DNA of 64,000 nucleotides from positions 2,418,001-2,482,000 of the forward strand of contig NZ_CP028924.1 in NCBI RefSeq assembly GCF_003061515.1, read 5' to 3'. How positions within the stretch are numbered: position 1 is the first letter of the stretch; every line of letters starts with the position of its first letter. This DNA comes from Colwellia sp. Arc7-D. GTDB taxonomy: Bacteria > Pseudomonadota > Gammaproteobacteria > Enterobacterales > Alteromonadaceae. Below are positions 7,565 through 15,113 of the stretch, one piece after another. The notes below the pieces were generated by a model that saw nothing but the letters and a program-made list of their open reading frames with translations, had not been told where the DNA came from and made no database searches. The translations under genes and the position numbers were made by a program.

Positions 7565-8596
7565 TCAACGCGCCTTTTGTTCTTTCGCATTACGGTATGT
7601 TTCTGCTGAACTCATGGCTAAGGCGTGAGCTTTATTAAAAGCATTGATTGCTGTCGTTTCAATATTTGGAATAACTCCTGTACCTTCCCAATTGGTTTGA
7701 GTAATAGGATTAATAGCACGGCCTGTAGGAACATTAATACTAAAGTATTTATTTATTTCTATCGGTCCGCCCGGGTTTGCACCGCCGCCAGTACTTTCAC
7801 CTACAATTACTGCCCTTTTACGAGTCTTCAAGTTATAAGCAAACTCTTCAGCACCAGAAAAAGTATATTTACTTGTTAAAACAAATAACGGCACATCAGG
7901 CATACGCTTACCTGGCAATTCATCAAGAGTCCAAAACTCCTGAGTTCTATTTCCTTTTCTCCAATATAGACTATTTAAATGAGTCTTTTCACCAAAAAAA
8001 TAACTGCAAATATATTGCACCATTTCAGGAGAGCCACCATCATTTTTTCGTAAATCAAAAATAATGGCATCCGTATTTTTAATAATTTTCAATACGCCAT
8101 CAACTGTTTCTTTTGCTGAGTCGAAACCGCTAAAATATCGGAAATCAACATACCCAACATTACCGTCTAGTATTTCAATTTTTTTGAAACCATAGTTCTC
8201 TGTTTGTTCCTGCTTTAAATATTCTAAGTGGGGATTATTTGTTTTTACTTGCTCTAATTGGGCTTTTTTAGGCTTATTAACTCGAACTTCCATATGTTTA
8301 TCATGGTTTATGTGCTGTAAATCTAAAGTTAATTTGGTTGCAAATTTATCAGCATCAATAATCTTACTATATTCCCCTGTGTTTAATTGCTTTTGAATAT
8401 AAGTAGCATTTTGTGCTGCAACTTCAGGAAAAACGTAATTTTCAATAATGATCTGAGAAATACTTTCAACCACTTCTTTACGTTGTTCCGCATTTATTTC
8501 AAGGTTTTTTGATTGAGCAATTGAAGAGAACATGACGGTCGAAAGTAAAACTGATATTAATTTAAATAACCTAAAGTGAGGTATTGAGTAGAACAT
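7565..8596 (-). CDS. S41 family (tail-specific type) serine peptidase, exported (integron cassette)
   Basis: A 343-residue protein with an N-terminal signal peptide (about 1-29), a helical N-terminal domain (RKEVVESISQIIIENYVFPE) and an S41 peptidase core. Landmarks are GNVGYVDFRYFSGF, AIIFDLRKNDGG, the nucleophile region TFSGAEEFAY (serine) and KRAVIVGESTGGGANPGG (general-base lysine region). There is no PDZ domain. It probably works in the periplasm. At about 1 kb it is the largest cassette gene in the array. The ATG follows AAGGAAG. Confidence 0.85.
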   Translation of the reverse strand: MFYSIPHFRLFKLISVLLSTVMFSSIAQSKNLEINAEQRKEVVESISQIIIENYVFPEVAAQNATYIQKQLNTGEYSKIIDADKFATKLTLDLQHINHDKHMEVRVNKPKKAQLEQVKTNNPHLEYLKQEQTENYGFKKIEILDGNVGYVDFRYFSGFDSAKETVDGVLKIIKNTDAIIFDLRKNDGGSPEMVQYICSYFFGEKTHLNSLYWRKGNRTQEFWTLDELPGKRMPDVPLFVLTSKYTFSGAEEFAYNLKTRKRAVIVGESTGGGANPGGPIEINKYFSINVPTGRAINPITQTNWEGTGVIPNIETTAINAFNKAHALAMSSAETYRNAKEQKAR

Positions 8597-8633
8597 ACAA
8601 CTTCCTTATTAGATGGTGAGATATAAAGCACCA

Positions 8634-8727
8634 TAACGCCTCACTAAGAGGAAATAATAGCTAGTTAAAATAAGCGACGAAGGAGCAAAAACCAACTATT
8701 ATTTGCCCTTTTGGGTAACTTTTTAGG
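8634..8727 (-). other. attC site of cassette 8734-9183
   Basis: Left core TAACGCC, inner arms GCTAGTTAAAATAAGCGAC and ACCAACTA, right core mutated to CTTTTTAGGC. Confidence 0.75.
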
Positions 8728-8733
8728 CATATT

Positions 8734-9183
8734 TCACTGAACTATAAGGAGTTGACTTAAAGAACTGAATCTCACATGCGTTTGATAATAATACTGATTT
8801 TCGTTTTTTTTACCATTACATCCGAAAGATATCTTCACTTTTCTTGCTTCGCCATAAACAATGATTTTTTTATTTTTAAGAAATATCTCAGGAGTTTCCC
8901 CATGTTTTTTTATAAATGATTCCCTTACTTTAGGAGAAATAGCAATTGAAATATTTCTTGGATCCCGATAATCAAGTTCGGAATTTAGATATACAATATT
9001 TCTTGGTTTTCCTGTAGCTTTTACATGTAATTCAAAGAATCCCTTTACACCTTTAGGTGAAGCTTCAGCGGCTCTTTCAATTGCTTGAATTGGTGAAATA
9101 TATTCAGATACTTTCTCTGCATCTTTTGTACTAGCACACCCAGACAACGCACCAATTAAAACTAAACTAAGTATTCGAACCAA
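8734..9183 (-). CDS. Lipoprotein of unknown function (integron cassette)
   Basis: A 149-residue predicted lipoprotein: short leader with lipobox LSGC (Cys16). The mature part has strand-rich stretches (GFFELHVKATGKPRNIVYLNS, KKIIVYGEARKVKISFGC) that look like a small beta-barrel or OB-type domain; the family is not recognised. The start is TTG, with GGAG about seven bases upstream. Confidence 0.6.
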   Translation of the reverse strand: MVRILSLVLIGALSGCASTKDAEKVSEYISPIQAIERAAEASPKGVKGFFELHVKATGKPRNIVYLNSELDYRDPRNISIAISPKVRESFIKKHGETPEIFLKNKKIIVYGEARKVKISFGCNGKKNENQYYYQTHVRFSSLSQLLIVQ

Positions 9184-9202
9184 GATGAAACTCCTATATG
9201 CC

Positions 9203-9291
9203 TAACGCTTTGCTAAGGGGCAAATAATACGTTTGCTACAATGCGCGAAGCGCAGCAAACTGTTATTTGTCTGTTTAAGCAACCGGTTAAG
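9203..9291 (-). other. attC site of cassette 9292-9921
   Basis: Left core TAACGCT, inner arms CGTTTGCTACAATGCGCGAAGCG and GCAAACTG, right end GGTTAAGTTAC. Confidence 0.75.
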
Positions 9292-9921
9292 TTACTTTTT
9301 TAATTTTGTTTTAAGGTAATTAGATATAAAATACTGTTTTTCACTACTTAAACCCCAACCAAAGTTTATTCTCTTAGCACCTTCAAGAGATAAGTGACTA
9401 TTTTGGCGAGAATCACTCTCTGTGATCCTTTCAATTGTTCTCCAATCAAACCTTCTGTACCAACCAATTGACTTTATACCAATAAATACCAGTGCTTTCC
9501 CATTTTCACAACTAACGACTGTTCTGCCGAATAAACTCATTAATGTAAAGCTAATAAGGACAATACTACCGATTAGGAAAGGTAGACCAAAAAGTGATTG
9601 TCCAGGATCGAATTCGCCACTGACTAATTGAGACCCATAAATTCCAGAAAGAGAACCACCAGCCCAAACTAGTGTAAAAGGTACTAAAAATAGTGCCATT
9701 AAACTTCGGTTAGATGCATTAATTGTCCAACTATATCCATTTTCATCAACAGCAATACCACTTATGGTTTGTTTAATGTCAAATTTTTTATTTGGGGTTG
9801 CTTCAAGCAATGAGGATAAACTTGTTAGGCTTTCACAACTTAAACAGTACGCAGTATCTTTCGGTACATTGATGTTTTCTGAATCTATTTTACTTCTACA
9901 TTTACTACAATTGACTTCCAT
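9292..9921 (-). CDS. Zinc-ribbon membrane protein (integron cassette)
   Basis: 209 residues. An N-terminal four-cysteine zinc ribbon (Cys5, Cys8, Cys26, Cys29) is followed by a short beta region, two transmembrane helices (about 72-92 and 108-130) and a C-terminal cytosolic domain with a PH-like pattern (RTVVSCENGKALVFIGI, WYRRFDWRTIERI). No specific family recognised. AGGAG lies upstream of the ATG. Confidence 0.6.
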   Translation of the reverse strand: MEVNCSKCRSKIDSENINVPKDTAYCLSCESLTSLSSLLEATPNKKFDIKQTISGIAVDENGYSWTINASNRSLMALFLVPFTLVWAGGSLSGIYGSQLVSGEFDPGQSLFGLPFLIGSIVLISFTLMSLFGRTVVSCENGKALVFIGIKSIGWYRRFDWRTIERITESDSRQNSHLSLEGAKRINFGWGLSSEKQYFISNYLKTKLKK

Positions 9922-9943
9922 TTAAGAAATATACTCCTGTACC

Positions 9944-10037
9944 TAACGCCTTACTAAGCGGCGAAAAATAGTTGGCTAAAATTGCAAGGAACGAGCACTA
10001 GCCAACTGTTTAGCGTCCGTTTGAGTAACTTGTTATA
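9944..10037 (-). other. attC site of cassette 10040-10612
   Basis: Left core TAACGCC, inner arms AGTTGGCTAAAATTGC and TAGCCAACTG, right core CTTGTTATA. Confidence 0.85.
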
Positions 10038-10039
10038 AG

Positions 10040-10612
10040 TCAACAATTTACAGGGTAAATAAATGTACCTTCACTTAAAACAAAATCTATTTCAATAGGT
10101 GTACCGAGACGATTATTAATTTTATATTTTGGAAATATGAGTTTTATTTTATTTTCTGTTTTGAGGATAAGCTCAAAATAAACTGTGTACCACTCATAAT
10201 CATTATTTCCATCCAAATCGAGATTTGTTAACAAAGTTGTAGGTTCTAGTTTTAACACCTTTAGTCCGTGTGTTGAATCTTGATCGAATATGAGCTTTTG
10301 AATATATTTCACATTGGCTGTGGTTGACCATTCACTATTTAGACTGAAACGCTCGGATTCAAATTTTAAATTTGAATCCTTTGGGATATAAATACTGAGA
10401 TGAATTGAAAACTCGTCAATTAAATAAGGTTTTAATCTAACTTGTATATATACATCATCCAAAAGATCAATTCTTACTTTGTCTTTTGGGCCGCCACAAC
10501 CAGATCTGCTTTGAGACAATTCACCTGATATTACTGGGCTATAATAAAGAGTTTTCATTGGCGCGCAGCCAGATATTATGAATACTAAAAATAGGTATGG
10601 TAGTAGATTCAT
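10040..10612 (-). CDS. Lipoprotein of unknown function (integron cassette)
   Basis: 190 residues from the ATG at 10612; a TTG directly before it is also in frame. The leader ends in lipobox ISGC (Cys16). The mature protein is beta-rich and contains CGGPKD and a C-terminal NC, possibly a disulfide pair. The family is not recognised. Only a 27-bp attC remnant separates it from the next gene upstream, so the two genes probably now move as one cassette. Confidence 0.6.
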   Translation of the reverse strand: MNLLPYLFLVFIISGCAPMKTLYYSPVISGELSQSRSGCGGPKDKVRIDLLDDVYIQVRLKPYLIDEFSIHLSIYIPKDSNLKFESERFSLNSEWSTTANVKYIQKLIFDQDSTHGLKVLKLEPTTLLTNLDLDGNNDYEWYTVYFELILKTENKIKLIFPKYKINNRLGTPIEIDFVLSEGTFIYPVNC

Positions 10613-10633
10613 CAATTAGCGATCTCTTGACTT

Positions 10634-10660
10634 ATAACGCCCGCTTAAGCGCTTGTTATG
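10634..10660 (-). other. Collapsed 27-bp attC remnant
   Basis: TAACGCC and GTTATG, the two outer cores, are present with only CGCTTAAGCGCTT between them; the whole inner arm and loop region (about 70 bp) is missing. It should be unable to show the unpaired bases that the integrase reads. Confidence 0.85.
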
Positions 10661-10664
10661 AATA

Positions 10665-11093
10665 CTACCCTCGCAATTGCGACGTTATAGAAGCTTTAAT
10701 TGATTGCTCATAATCACCAACTAGATCAAGACAAACTTCTTTTGTACAATAAGAAACAAACTTTTGAGGATTGCCTTTCGAGTCCATTGCTGATATCTCA
10801 TAAAGTGTATATGACTTAAATTGACTTTCATTAACAATAACATCGGTTGAGCTTCGTTTAAAGTCGGCGACTAAATCTAAATCATTTAAGCGAAAATCCA
10901 TGAAATATTTTCCACCTTCTGAATTCTTGCAAGTATAGAGAACCGAAGCCTTTTCTTCTAGCAAGTTTGCTTTCGCTTCGCAGTCTATAGATAAAACTAA
11001 TTTATCAGGAAGTATTTTTACAACAACTCCTTTTTCTGACTTTGCAGAGGAGTTAAAAGTAATAAGTATTAATATTATGCCTAAAATTTTCAT
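10665..11093 (-). CDS. Periplasmic protein of unknown function (integron cassette)
   Basis: 142 residues with an N-terminal signal peptide (about 1-17). The mature part contains five cysteines (including IDCEAK, LYTCKN and SYCTKEVCLD) that could form disulfides in the periplasm. The family is not recognised. ATG with AAAGGA upstream. Its 3' attC is the collapsed 27-bp version. Confidence 0.6.
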   Translation of the reverse strand: MKILGIILILITFNSSAKSEKGVVVKILPDKLVLSIDCEAKANLLEEKASVLYTCKNSEGGKYFMDFRLNDLDLVADFKRSSTDVIVNESQFKSYTLYEISAMDSKGNPQKFVSYCTKEVCLDLVGDYEQSIKASITSQLRG

Positions 11094-11113
11094 GGAACCA
11101 TCCTTTGTATTTA

Positions 11114-11210
11114 TAACGCCGTTTTAAGCGGCAAATTGCAGTTGGCTAAAATGTGTGAGGTACGAACAACAGCCAACTGTAATTTGTCCGACTTGAAAAC
11201 CCTTGTTATG
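11114..11210 (-). other. attC site of cassette 11218-11709
   Basis: Left core TAACGCC, inner arms AGTTGGCTAAAATGTGTGAGG and AGCCAACTG, right core CTTGTTATG. Confidence 0.9.
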
Positions 11211-11217
11211 TGTTTTT

Positions 11218-11709
11218 TTAGAGTAAGACTGTAATTCTAAGCTTATTGTAAATTTGTCTTAATTCAAAATCGCTAACTAAATTAACATCAATATATGCAT
11301 GGCAATCTACATTGTATTTTATGATTAAATTCTCATCATTGTCATGTCGGTCTTGAGAAAAATACACATTAGTAATTGTACTAATCTTAATTTTTTCAAA
11401 CTCCAATGAGCTGAGCGACTTAGGAAAACTAATATAGTCTTTAGTAAGTTCAATAAAGCGCTCAGTACCTTTTATCTTATTGTAAATTTTTATAAATGGC
11501 TTAACCGCCAAAAGAGGGCTAAGCAACAATAAAGTTAACAATACTGAAAAGAAATATAATATCGGTTTATCATTAATATTTTCAAGTGCTAGGATAAATT
11601 TAATAAACACAAAGTCGAAAGCGTAAAAGCTAAGCCCAGAAAATATTACGCAACCAATAGCATAAAATAAGAAATCCCCTGCTTTAGCAGTACACTTAAT
11701 TCGTTTCAT
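11218..11709 (-). CDS. Two-helix membrane protein with C-terminal cytosolic domain (integron cassette)
   Basis: 163 residues from the ATG at 11709; an in-frame GTG at 11721 lies at the attC border. Two transmembrane segments (about 13-40 and 50-72) are followed by a beta-rich soluble domain (FIELTKDYISFPKS, ISTITNVYFSQDRHDNDENLIIKY), resembling small PH-like membrane proteins. Family not recognised. Confidence 0.55.
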   Translation of the reverse strand: MKRIKCTAKAGDFLFYAIGCVIFSGLSFYAFDFVFIKFILALENINDKPILYFFSVLLTLLLLSPLLAVKPFIKIYNKIKGTERFIELTKDYISFPKSLSSLEFEKIKISTITNVYFSQDRHDNDENLIIKYNVDCHAYIDVNLVSDFELRQIYNKLRITVLL

Positions 11710-11722
11710 ACACCTAAACACA

Positions 11723-11818
11723 TAACGCCCCGCTAAGGGGAAATTTATAGTTTGCTAAAATTTTGAACGGAGTGAAAACAGCAAACTGTTAATTTTCCCT
11801 CTTGAGCGCCTTGTTAGG
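11723..11818 (-). other. attC site of cassette 11789-12220
   Basis: Left core TAACGCC, inner arms AGTTTGCTAAAATTTTGAACGG and CAGCAAACTG, right core CTTGTTAGG. It encodes the last nine residues of the gene before it. Confidence 0.9.
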
Positions 11819-12220
11819 TAGCCATTGGTATGAAATAAGAGATACAACTGCTGACAAGACTATTACAATGAACAATAACTTTAAAGGCAATGAATGCTCA
11901 AAGTAAGGTTCATAACCAAATTGGGCTATCCAAATTATAGCCGCTATTACGTTGTAACTTATTGCACAGACAATTGCTAAATAAACACTTTGAAAGCCGT
12001 GAGTTAACCTATACTTGTAGGTTATATAAACCGATGTAAATACAATAACAAGGTACCCAAAAAGTTTTTCAGCAATGATATGAACACTCCAAACAAGATT
12101 AATTTCATCTTGTGATGGATTATTTGGGTATGGATAAGCAAACCAAAAAAGTTTTGCCGCTATAACCATAGAAAAAAAACCTACAGCGCTTAACCCGATT
12201 ATTGACACCAAACTTTTCAT
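11789..12220 (-). CDS. Four-helix membrane protein with attC-encoded tail (integron cassette)
   Basis: 143 residues with four hydrophobic segments (about 5-27, 45-66, 74-95 and 110-131), presumably in the inner membrane; family not recognised. The frame has no stop before the attC, so the last residues (PNKALKREN) are translated from the right core and outer arm of the recombination site. AGG lies five bases before the ATG. Confidence 0.55.
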   Translation of the reverse strand: MKSLVSIIGLSAVGFFSMVIAAKLFWFAYPYPNNPSQDEINLVWSVHIIAEKLFGYLVIVFTSVYITYKYRLTHGFQSVYLAIVCAISYNVIAAIIWIAQFGYEPYFEHSLPLKLLFIVIVLSAVVSLISYQWLPNKALKREN

Positions 12221-12227
12221 GGCTACC

Positions 12228-12326
12228 TAACGCCCAATTAACAGGCAAAAAATTGTTGGCTAAAATAAGTGAACGGAGTGAACAAAAAGCCAACTGTTTT
12301 TTGTCCTTGTTTAATTTCTTGTTATG
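12228..12326 (-). other. attC site of cassette 12322-12756
   Basis: Left core TAACGCC, inner arms TGTTGGCTAAAATAAGTG and AAGCCAACTG, right core CTTGTTATG; supplies the gene's TAA stop. Confidence 0.9.
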
Positions 12327-12756
12327 TTTCTGTACGCAACTCAGCCAATTGACCAACATTATTTGAGTTTGCCACTGATATTAGATTACTTTGAAAAGTA
12401 TCAATTTCCGAAGGCATGATAACTAAACTAAATGAGGAACTAAAACGATTATTCTTTGAATTTACGTATGATGCTATGTGCGTAATTTCAACTTCTAGTT
12501 TTACGTGCCCAGAACTATTTACACAACTAAAACTTAATTCAAAGTTTGAAAGTGTGTTACTTTTGCCTGAATCAAATGTTAACAACTGATCCATTTTTTT
12601 AGGGAAACCTTGTAGCGATTTAGTGAAAGCAAGAAACTCACTTTCGTTAACATAGCAATCTGCTTGACCGGAAAAACCAAAGCTTGAACCACTAACCCTA
12701 AGTTTTAAACAATCATCAACTTCGGGTAAAACTTCCATTGTTAGAAAAGAACTCAT
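12322..12756 (-). CDS. Soluble beta-rich protein of unknown function (integron cassette)
   Basis: 144 residues from the ATG at 12756 (CTAGGTGACT upstream); an in-frame GTG two codons earlier overlaps the ribosome site. No signal or membrane segment. The order of strands (a cysteine-bearing strand DCYVNESEF, a helix, FELSFSCVNSSGHVKLEVEI, then a final helix) resembles small WapI- or DUF6228-type proteins, some of which are polymorphic-toxin immunity proteins. The resemblance is weak. Confidence 0.5.
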   Translation of the reverse strand: MSSFLTMEVLPEVDDCLKLRVSGSSFGFSGQADCYVNESEFLAFTKSLQGFPKKMDQLLTFDSGKSNTLSNFELSFSCVNSSGHVKLEVEITHIASYVNSKNNRFSSSFSLVIMPSEIDTFQSNLISVANSNNVGQLAELRTET

Positions 12757-12771
12757 AGTCACCTAGAAACA

Positions 12772-12859
12772 TAACGCCCAATTAACGGGCTAAAAATAGT
12801 GGGCTAAACTTGAGCGGAGCGAAAAAGTGACCGCTGTTTTTAGTCCCTGTTTAATTACT
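12772..12859 (-). other. attC site of cassette 7, interrupted by an IS110-family element
   Basis: Left core TAACGCC and inner arms AGTGGGCTAAACTTGAGCGG are intact. The right core is cut: TTAATTACT on this side continues as TGTTATG only at 14072, beyond the insertion. Removing 12858-14069 restores a normal attC right end. Confidence 0.9.
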
Positions 12860-12944
12860 TGTATGGATAATAACACCCACATCCATGTTCTTTTTTAAAA
12901 CCAGTTTAGGTAAAGTGAGGCCCAAGCTTTGGCTGCAACCAAAG

Positions 12945-13085
12945 CCTTTTTATACGATAGTTCGATTGAATGATGGCTCCTCTATTGAGAGACCGATAAC
13001 AAGTGGGAACATCGTATAAAACTCCAAGCAATAAACTCGGATAGTCAACGGGGCCTCGAGCCCGAATTAGCAAGGCAGAGTCAGC
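12945..13085 (+). ncRNA. Predicted bridge RNA of the IS110 element
   Basis: The left non-coding end folds into two guide-bearing loops. The target loop is closed by a 10-bp perfect stem (12949-12958 with 13011-13020) extended by GTTC/GAAC. Its 3' side holds ATAACAAGT (12996-13004), complementary to the target ACTTGTTAT; its 5' side holds TTGAATGAT (12966-12974), which resembles the left target TTAATTACT with two wobbles and two mismatches. In the donor loop ATAGTCA (13041-13047) equals the seven bases before the right-end core (14063-14069), and CAAG (13071) can pair with the left end. An inner GC hairpin lies at 13048-13064. The exact ends are estimates. Confidence 0.8.
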
Positions 13086-13090
13086 TTATT

Positions 13091-14044
13091 ATGAATACAC
13101 AAAATAATCAAAATGAAATTAACGTCGGGGTTGATACCGGTAAAACTCAAATCGATATTTACATACGCCCATTAGACATTTACTTCACCGTGACCAACGA
13201 TGAAAAAGGTATCAATAAAGCCGTAAAAGAAATTAAAAAACACAACCCAACACGCATTGTCATTGAAGCAACAGGACGGCTTGAACAAGCCTTTATCATT
13301 GCTTGCGCAAAAGAGACATTACCCTTTGTTGTTGCCAACCCCGTTCGCATTAAAAAGTTTGCGGGCTCTGCTGGTCAATTAGCTAAAACCGACAAGCTTG
13401 ATGCGAAGTTAATTGCTCACTATAGCCAAGCCTTAAAACCCGAACTATCTACGCTTAAGCCTGAAACACTCAGGGAAATGAGTGACCTATTATCAAGGCG
13501 ATGTCAGTTAATGGAAATGCGGACAATGGAGAAAAACAGACTTCAAATACTGCCTAAATCGCTAGCCAGTACGATTAACCCTATGCTCACAGCCATCAAT
13601 AATCAGCTAACTAAAATAGACAAAAAAATGGCAAAACTGATTGAGCAATGTGACGAATATAAAATAAAAAACGACATTATTCAAAGTGTACCTGGTGTCG
13701 GAAATGTCGTTGCTTTTAGTCTGTTAAGTAACATGCCAGAGCTGGGTTATATCAACAATAAAGAAGCCGCAGCTTTAGTCGGGGTAGCGCCAATAAATAG
13801 AGAAAGTGGCGCCTTTAAAGGTAAGCGAATGATACGGGGTGGACGACATCAAATACGTACTGCCATGTTCATGTCAATGATGTCAGCAATGCAATGTAAC
13901 CCCGTTTTCAAAGCAACTTATCAGCGGCTAGTCGCCGCGGGAAAACCAAAGAAAATAGCCATAATAGCGTGTGTTAGGAAGATGATTGTGATCTTAAATT
14001 CGATGGTAAGAGATGGTGTCTATTGGGATCCAAAAATGAATTAA
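13091..14044 (+). CDS. IS110-family transposase (bridge-RNA-guided recombinase)
   Basis: A 317-residue DEDD transposase. The N-terminal RuvC-like domain shows Asp15 (GVDTGK), Glu59 (VIEATG), and Asp101/Asp104 (KTDKLDAK). A helical linker follows (about 125-195). The C-terminal Transposase_20 domain starts at VPGVGNVVAFSLL and contains the conserved serine Ser239 (NRESGAFKGKR) and the GGRHQIRTAMFM motif. IS110 recombinases cut and join donor and target DNA while holding a bridge RNA. All catalytic positions are intact, so the element looks active. ATG start at 13091. Confidence 0.95.
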   Translation: MNTQNNQNEINVGVDTGKTQIDIYIRPLDIYFTVTNDEKGINKAVKEIKKHNPTRIVIEATGRLEQAFIIACAKETLPFVVANPVRIKKFAGSAGQLAKTDKLDAKLIAHYSQALKPELSTLKPETLREMSDLLSRRCQLMEMRTMEKNRLQILPKSLASTINPMLTAINNQLTKIDKKMAKLIEQCDEYKIKNDIIQSVPGVGNVVAFSLLSNMPELGYINNKEAAALVGVAPINRESGAFKGKRMIRGGRHQIRTAMFMSMMSAMQCNPVFKATYQRLVAAGKPKKIAIIACVRKMIVILNSMVRDGVYWDPKMN

Positions 14045-14073
14045 ACATTAAGGTTTGACACCATAGTCACTTG

Positions 14074-14490
14074 TTATGTTTTTACGCGCCTTGTAATAAA
14101 CCATGCGCCAAACAGTGGAAGAAACACTAAACAGAGCGGTTGCCCGAATAGTTTATAAAGAGCCCATACTTCCGCTTTAGTTATTTGGTTAACAATATAG
14201 CCAATTACCGCTAACACTATAAAAAGAGAGATGGTCATAAAGTTAAACCAACACCAAGCCTTATTAGTTAGATGTAATCTACTACCTAAAAATACGTAAG
14301 GTAATCCTTTGTTTTGAAAAAGTGTTATTGAAATAAAAAGTACCGCAATAATACTCCAATAAATTGTAGGTAGTAAGCCAGAATTATTGACTACATTTAA
14401 TAAATTCAGCTGCTCACTCAAAAATGCGACGAGGACTAATGTTAAAGAAATTGAAAGTAGATATCGCCAGTACATTCCCCACAAATTCAT
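14074..14490 (-). CDS. Four-helix membrane protein (integron cassette 7)
   Basis: 138 residues with four transmembrane segments (about 10-27, 42-58, 80-103 and 116-133); family not recognised. The ATG follows TAGGAG. The stop codon is the TAA in the right attC core, only a few bases from the IS110 insertion, so the insertion left this gene intact and altered only the recombination site. Confidence 0.55.
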   Translation of the reverse strand: MNLWGMYWRYLLSISLTLVLVAFLSEQLNLLNVVNNSGLLPTIYWSIIAVLFISITLFQNKGLPYVFLGSRLHLTNKAWCWFNFMTISLFIVLAVIGYIVNQITKAEVWALYKLFGQPLCLVFLPLFGAWFITRRVKT

Positions 14491-14530
14491 TTTCTCCTAT
14501 TCAGTCAAACTAGAAAGCTTAATAAAAACA

Positions 14531-14626
14531 TAACGCCCAAATAATGGGCAAATATCAGTTGGTTAAAATAAGCGACGCAGGAGCAAAAACCAACTGTTAT
14601 TTGTCCTGATTAATTTTCTTGTTAGG
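14531..14626 (-). other. attC site of cassette 6
   Basis: Left core TAACGCC, inner arms AGTTGGTTAAAATAAGCGAC and ACCAACTG, right core CTTGTTAGG; encodes the C-terminal tail of the cassette 6 protein. Confidence 0.9.
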
Positions 14627-15013
14627 TTTTTCACTGTACCGATATAGTCTGAATTTAACAAAATATGAGACCAAAACAAGAGGTAAAGAGAACATAAAGA
14701 CAAGAGTAAGGTACATCCCTAAACTTTCCACATTATAATTAAGTAAGTTTGAGCCAACTTCTAGAAACGACATATAAATAAAAGTTGCTAGGAAGATAAC
14801 ACCGAATTGTTTGTAAAAAGGAAGCCCACCTTGGTATTTTAAAAATAGAAATTGCAAAGTCGCGCAAATTAAAGCTAATTTTGTAGCTGAAATTGAGTAG
14901 CTATAATCATACGTCTCAGTTAACAAAGTAAAGCCGATAGCGGTTATTGTATTTAAACATGCAACCCAGTAAATAAAACTCCATAGTAGTAAATTTTTCT
15001 CCGACTTATCCAT
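14597..15013 (-). CDS. Four-helix membrane protein with attC-encoded tail (integron cassette 6)
   Basis: 138 residues with four hydrophobic segments (about 8-27, 38-56, 68-86 and 98-122); family not recognised. The stop lies about 24 bases inside the attC, so the last residues (PNKKINQDK) are encoded by the recombination site. Compare the similar tail PNKALKREN of cassette 9. The ribosome site before the ATG is weak. Confidence 0.55.
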   Translation of the reverse strand: MDKSEKNLLLWSFIYWVACLNTITAIGFTLLTETYDYSYSISATKLALICATLQFLFLKYQGGLPFYKQFGVIFLATFIYMSFLEVGSNLLNYNVESLGMYLTLVFMFSLPLVLVSYFVKFRLYRYSEKPNKKINQDK

Positions 15014-15022
15014 GATAAAACC

Positions 15023-15113
15023 TAACGCCCAAATAATGGGCTAAAAATAGTGGGATAAAATGGAGCGAAGCGAACAGCCCGCTGTTTTTAGTCCTGTTAA
15101 TTTGCTTGTTAGG
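15023..15113 (-). other. attC site of cassette 5
   Basis: Left core TAACGCC, a central GGAGCGAAGCGAACAG hairpin, right core CTTGTTAGG that contains the stop codon of the SMI1/KNR4 gene. Confidence 0.9.

Larger units (their letters stand above)
12858..14069 (+). mobile_element. IS110-family insertion in an attC site
   Basis: A 1212-bp element bounded by a shared CT dinucleotide (12858-12859 and 14070-14071). It has no long terminal repeats and no evident target duplication beyond the core, as is typical for IS110. It has a 231-bp non-coding left end, a transposase gene, and only about 25 bp after the stop. A long left and short right end fit the IS110 subgroup rather than the IS1111 subgroup, where the non-coding RNA is usually downstream. 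The element is in the orientation opposite to the cassette genes. Confidence 0.9.

Noticed and set aside
12858..14069. IS1111-attC group membership
   Set aside because: The attC target fits, but the long non-coding region is upstream of the transposase and no clear subterminal inverted repeats were found beyond a shared TATGG, so the IS110 subgroup is preferred. Not fully excluded.
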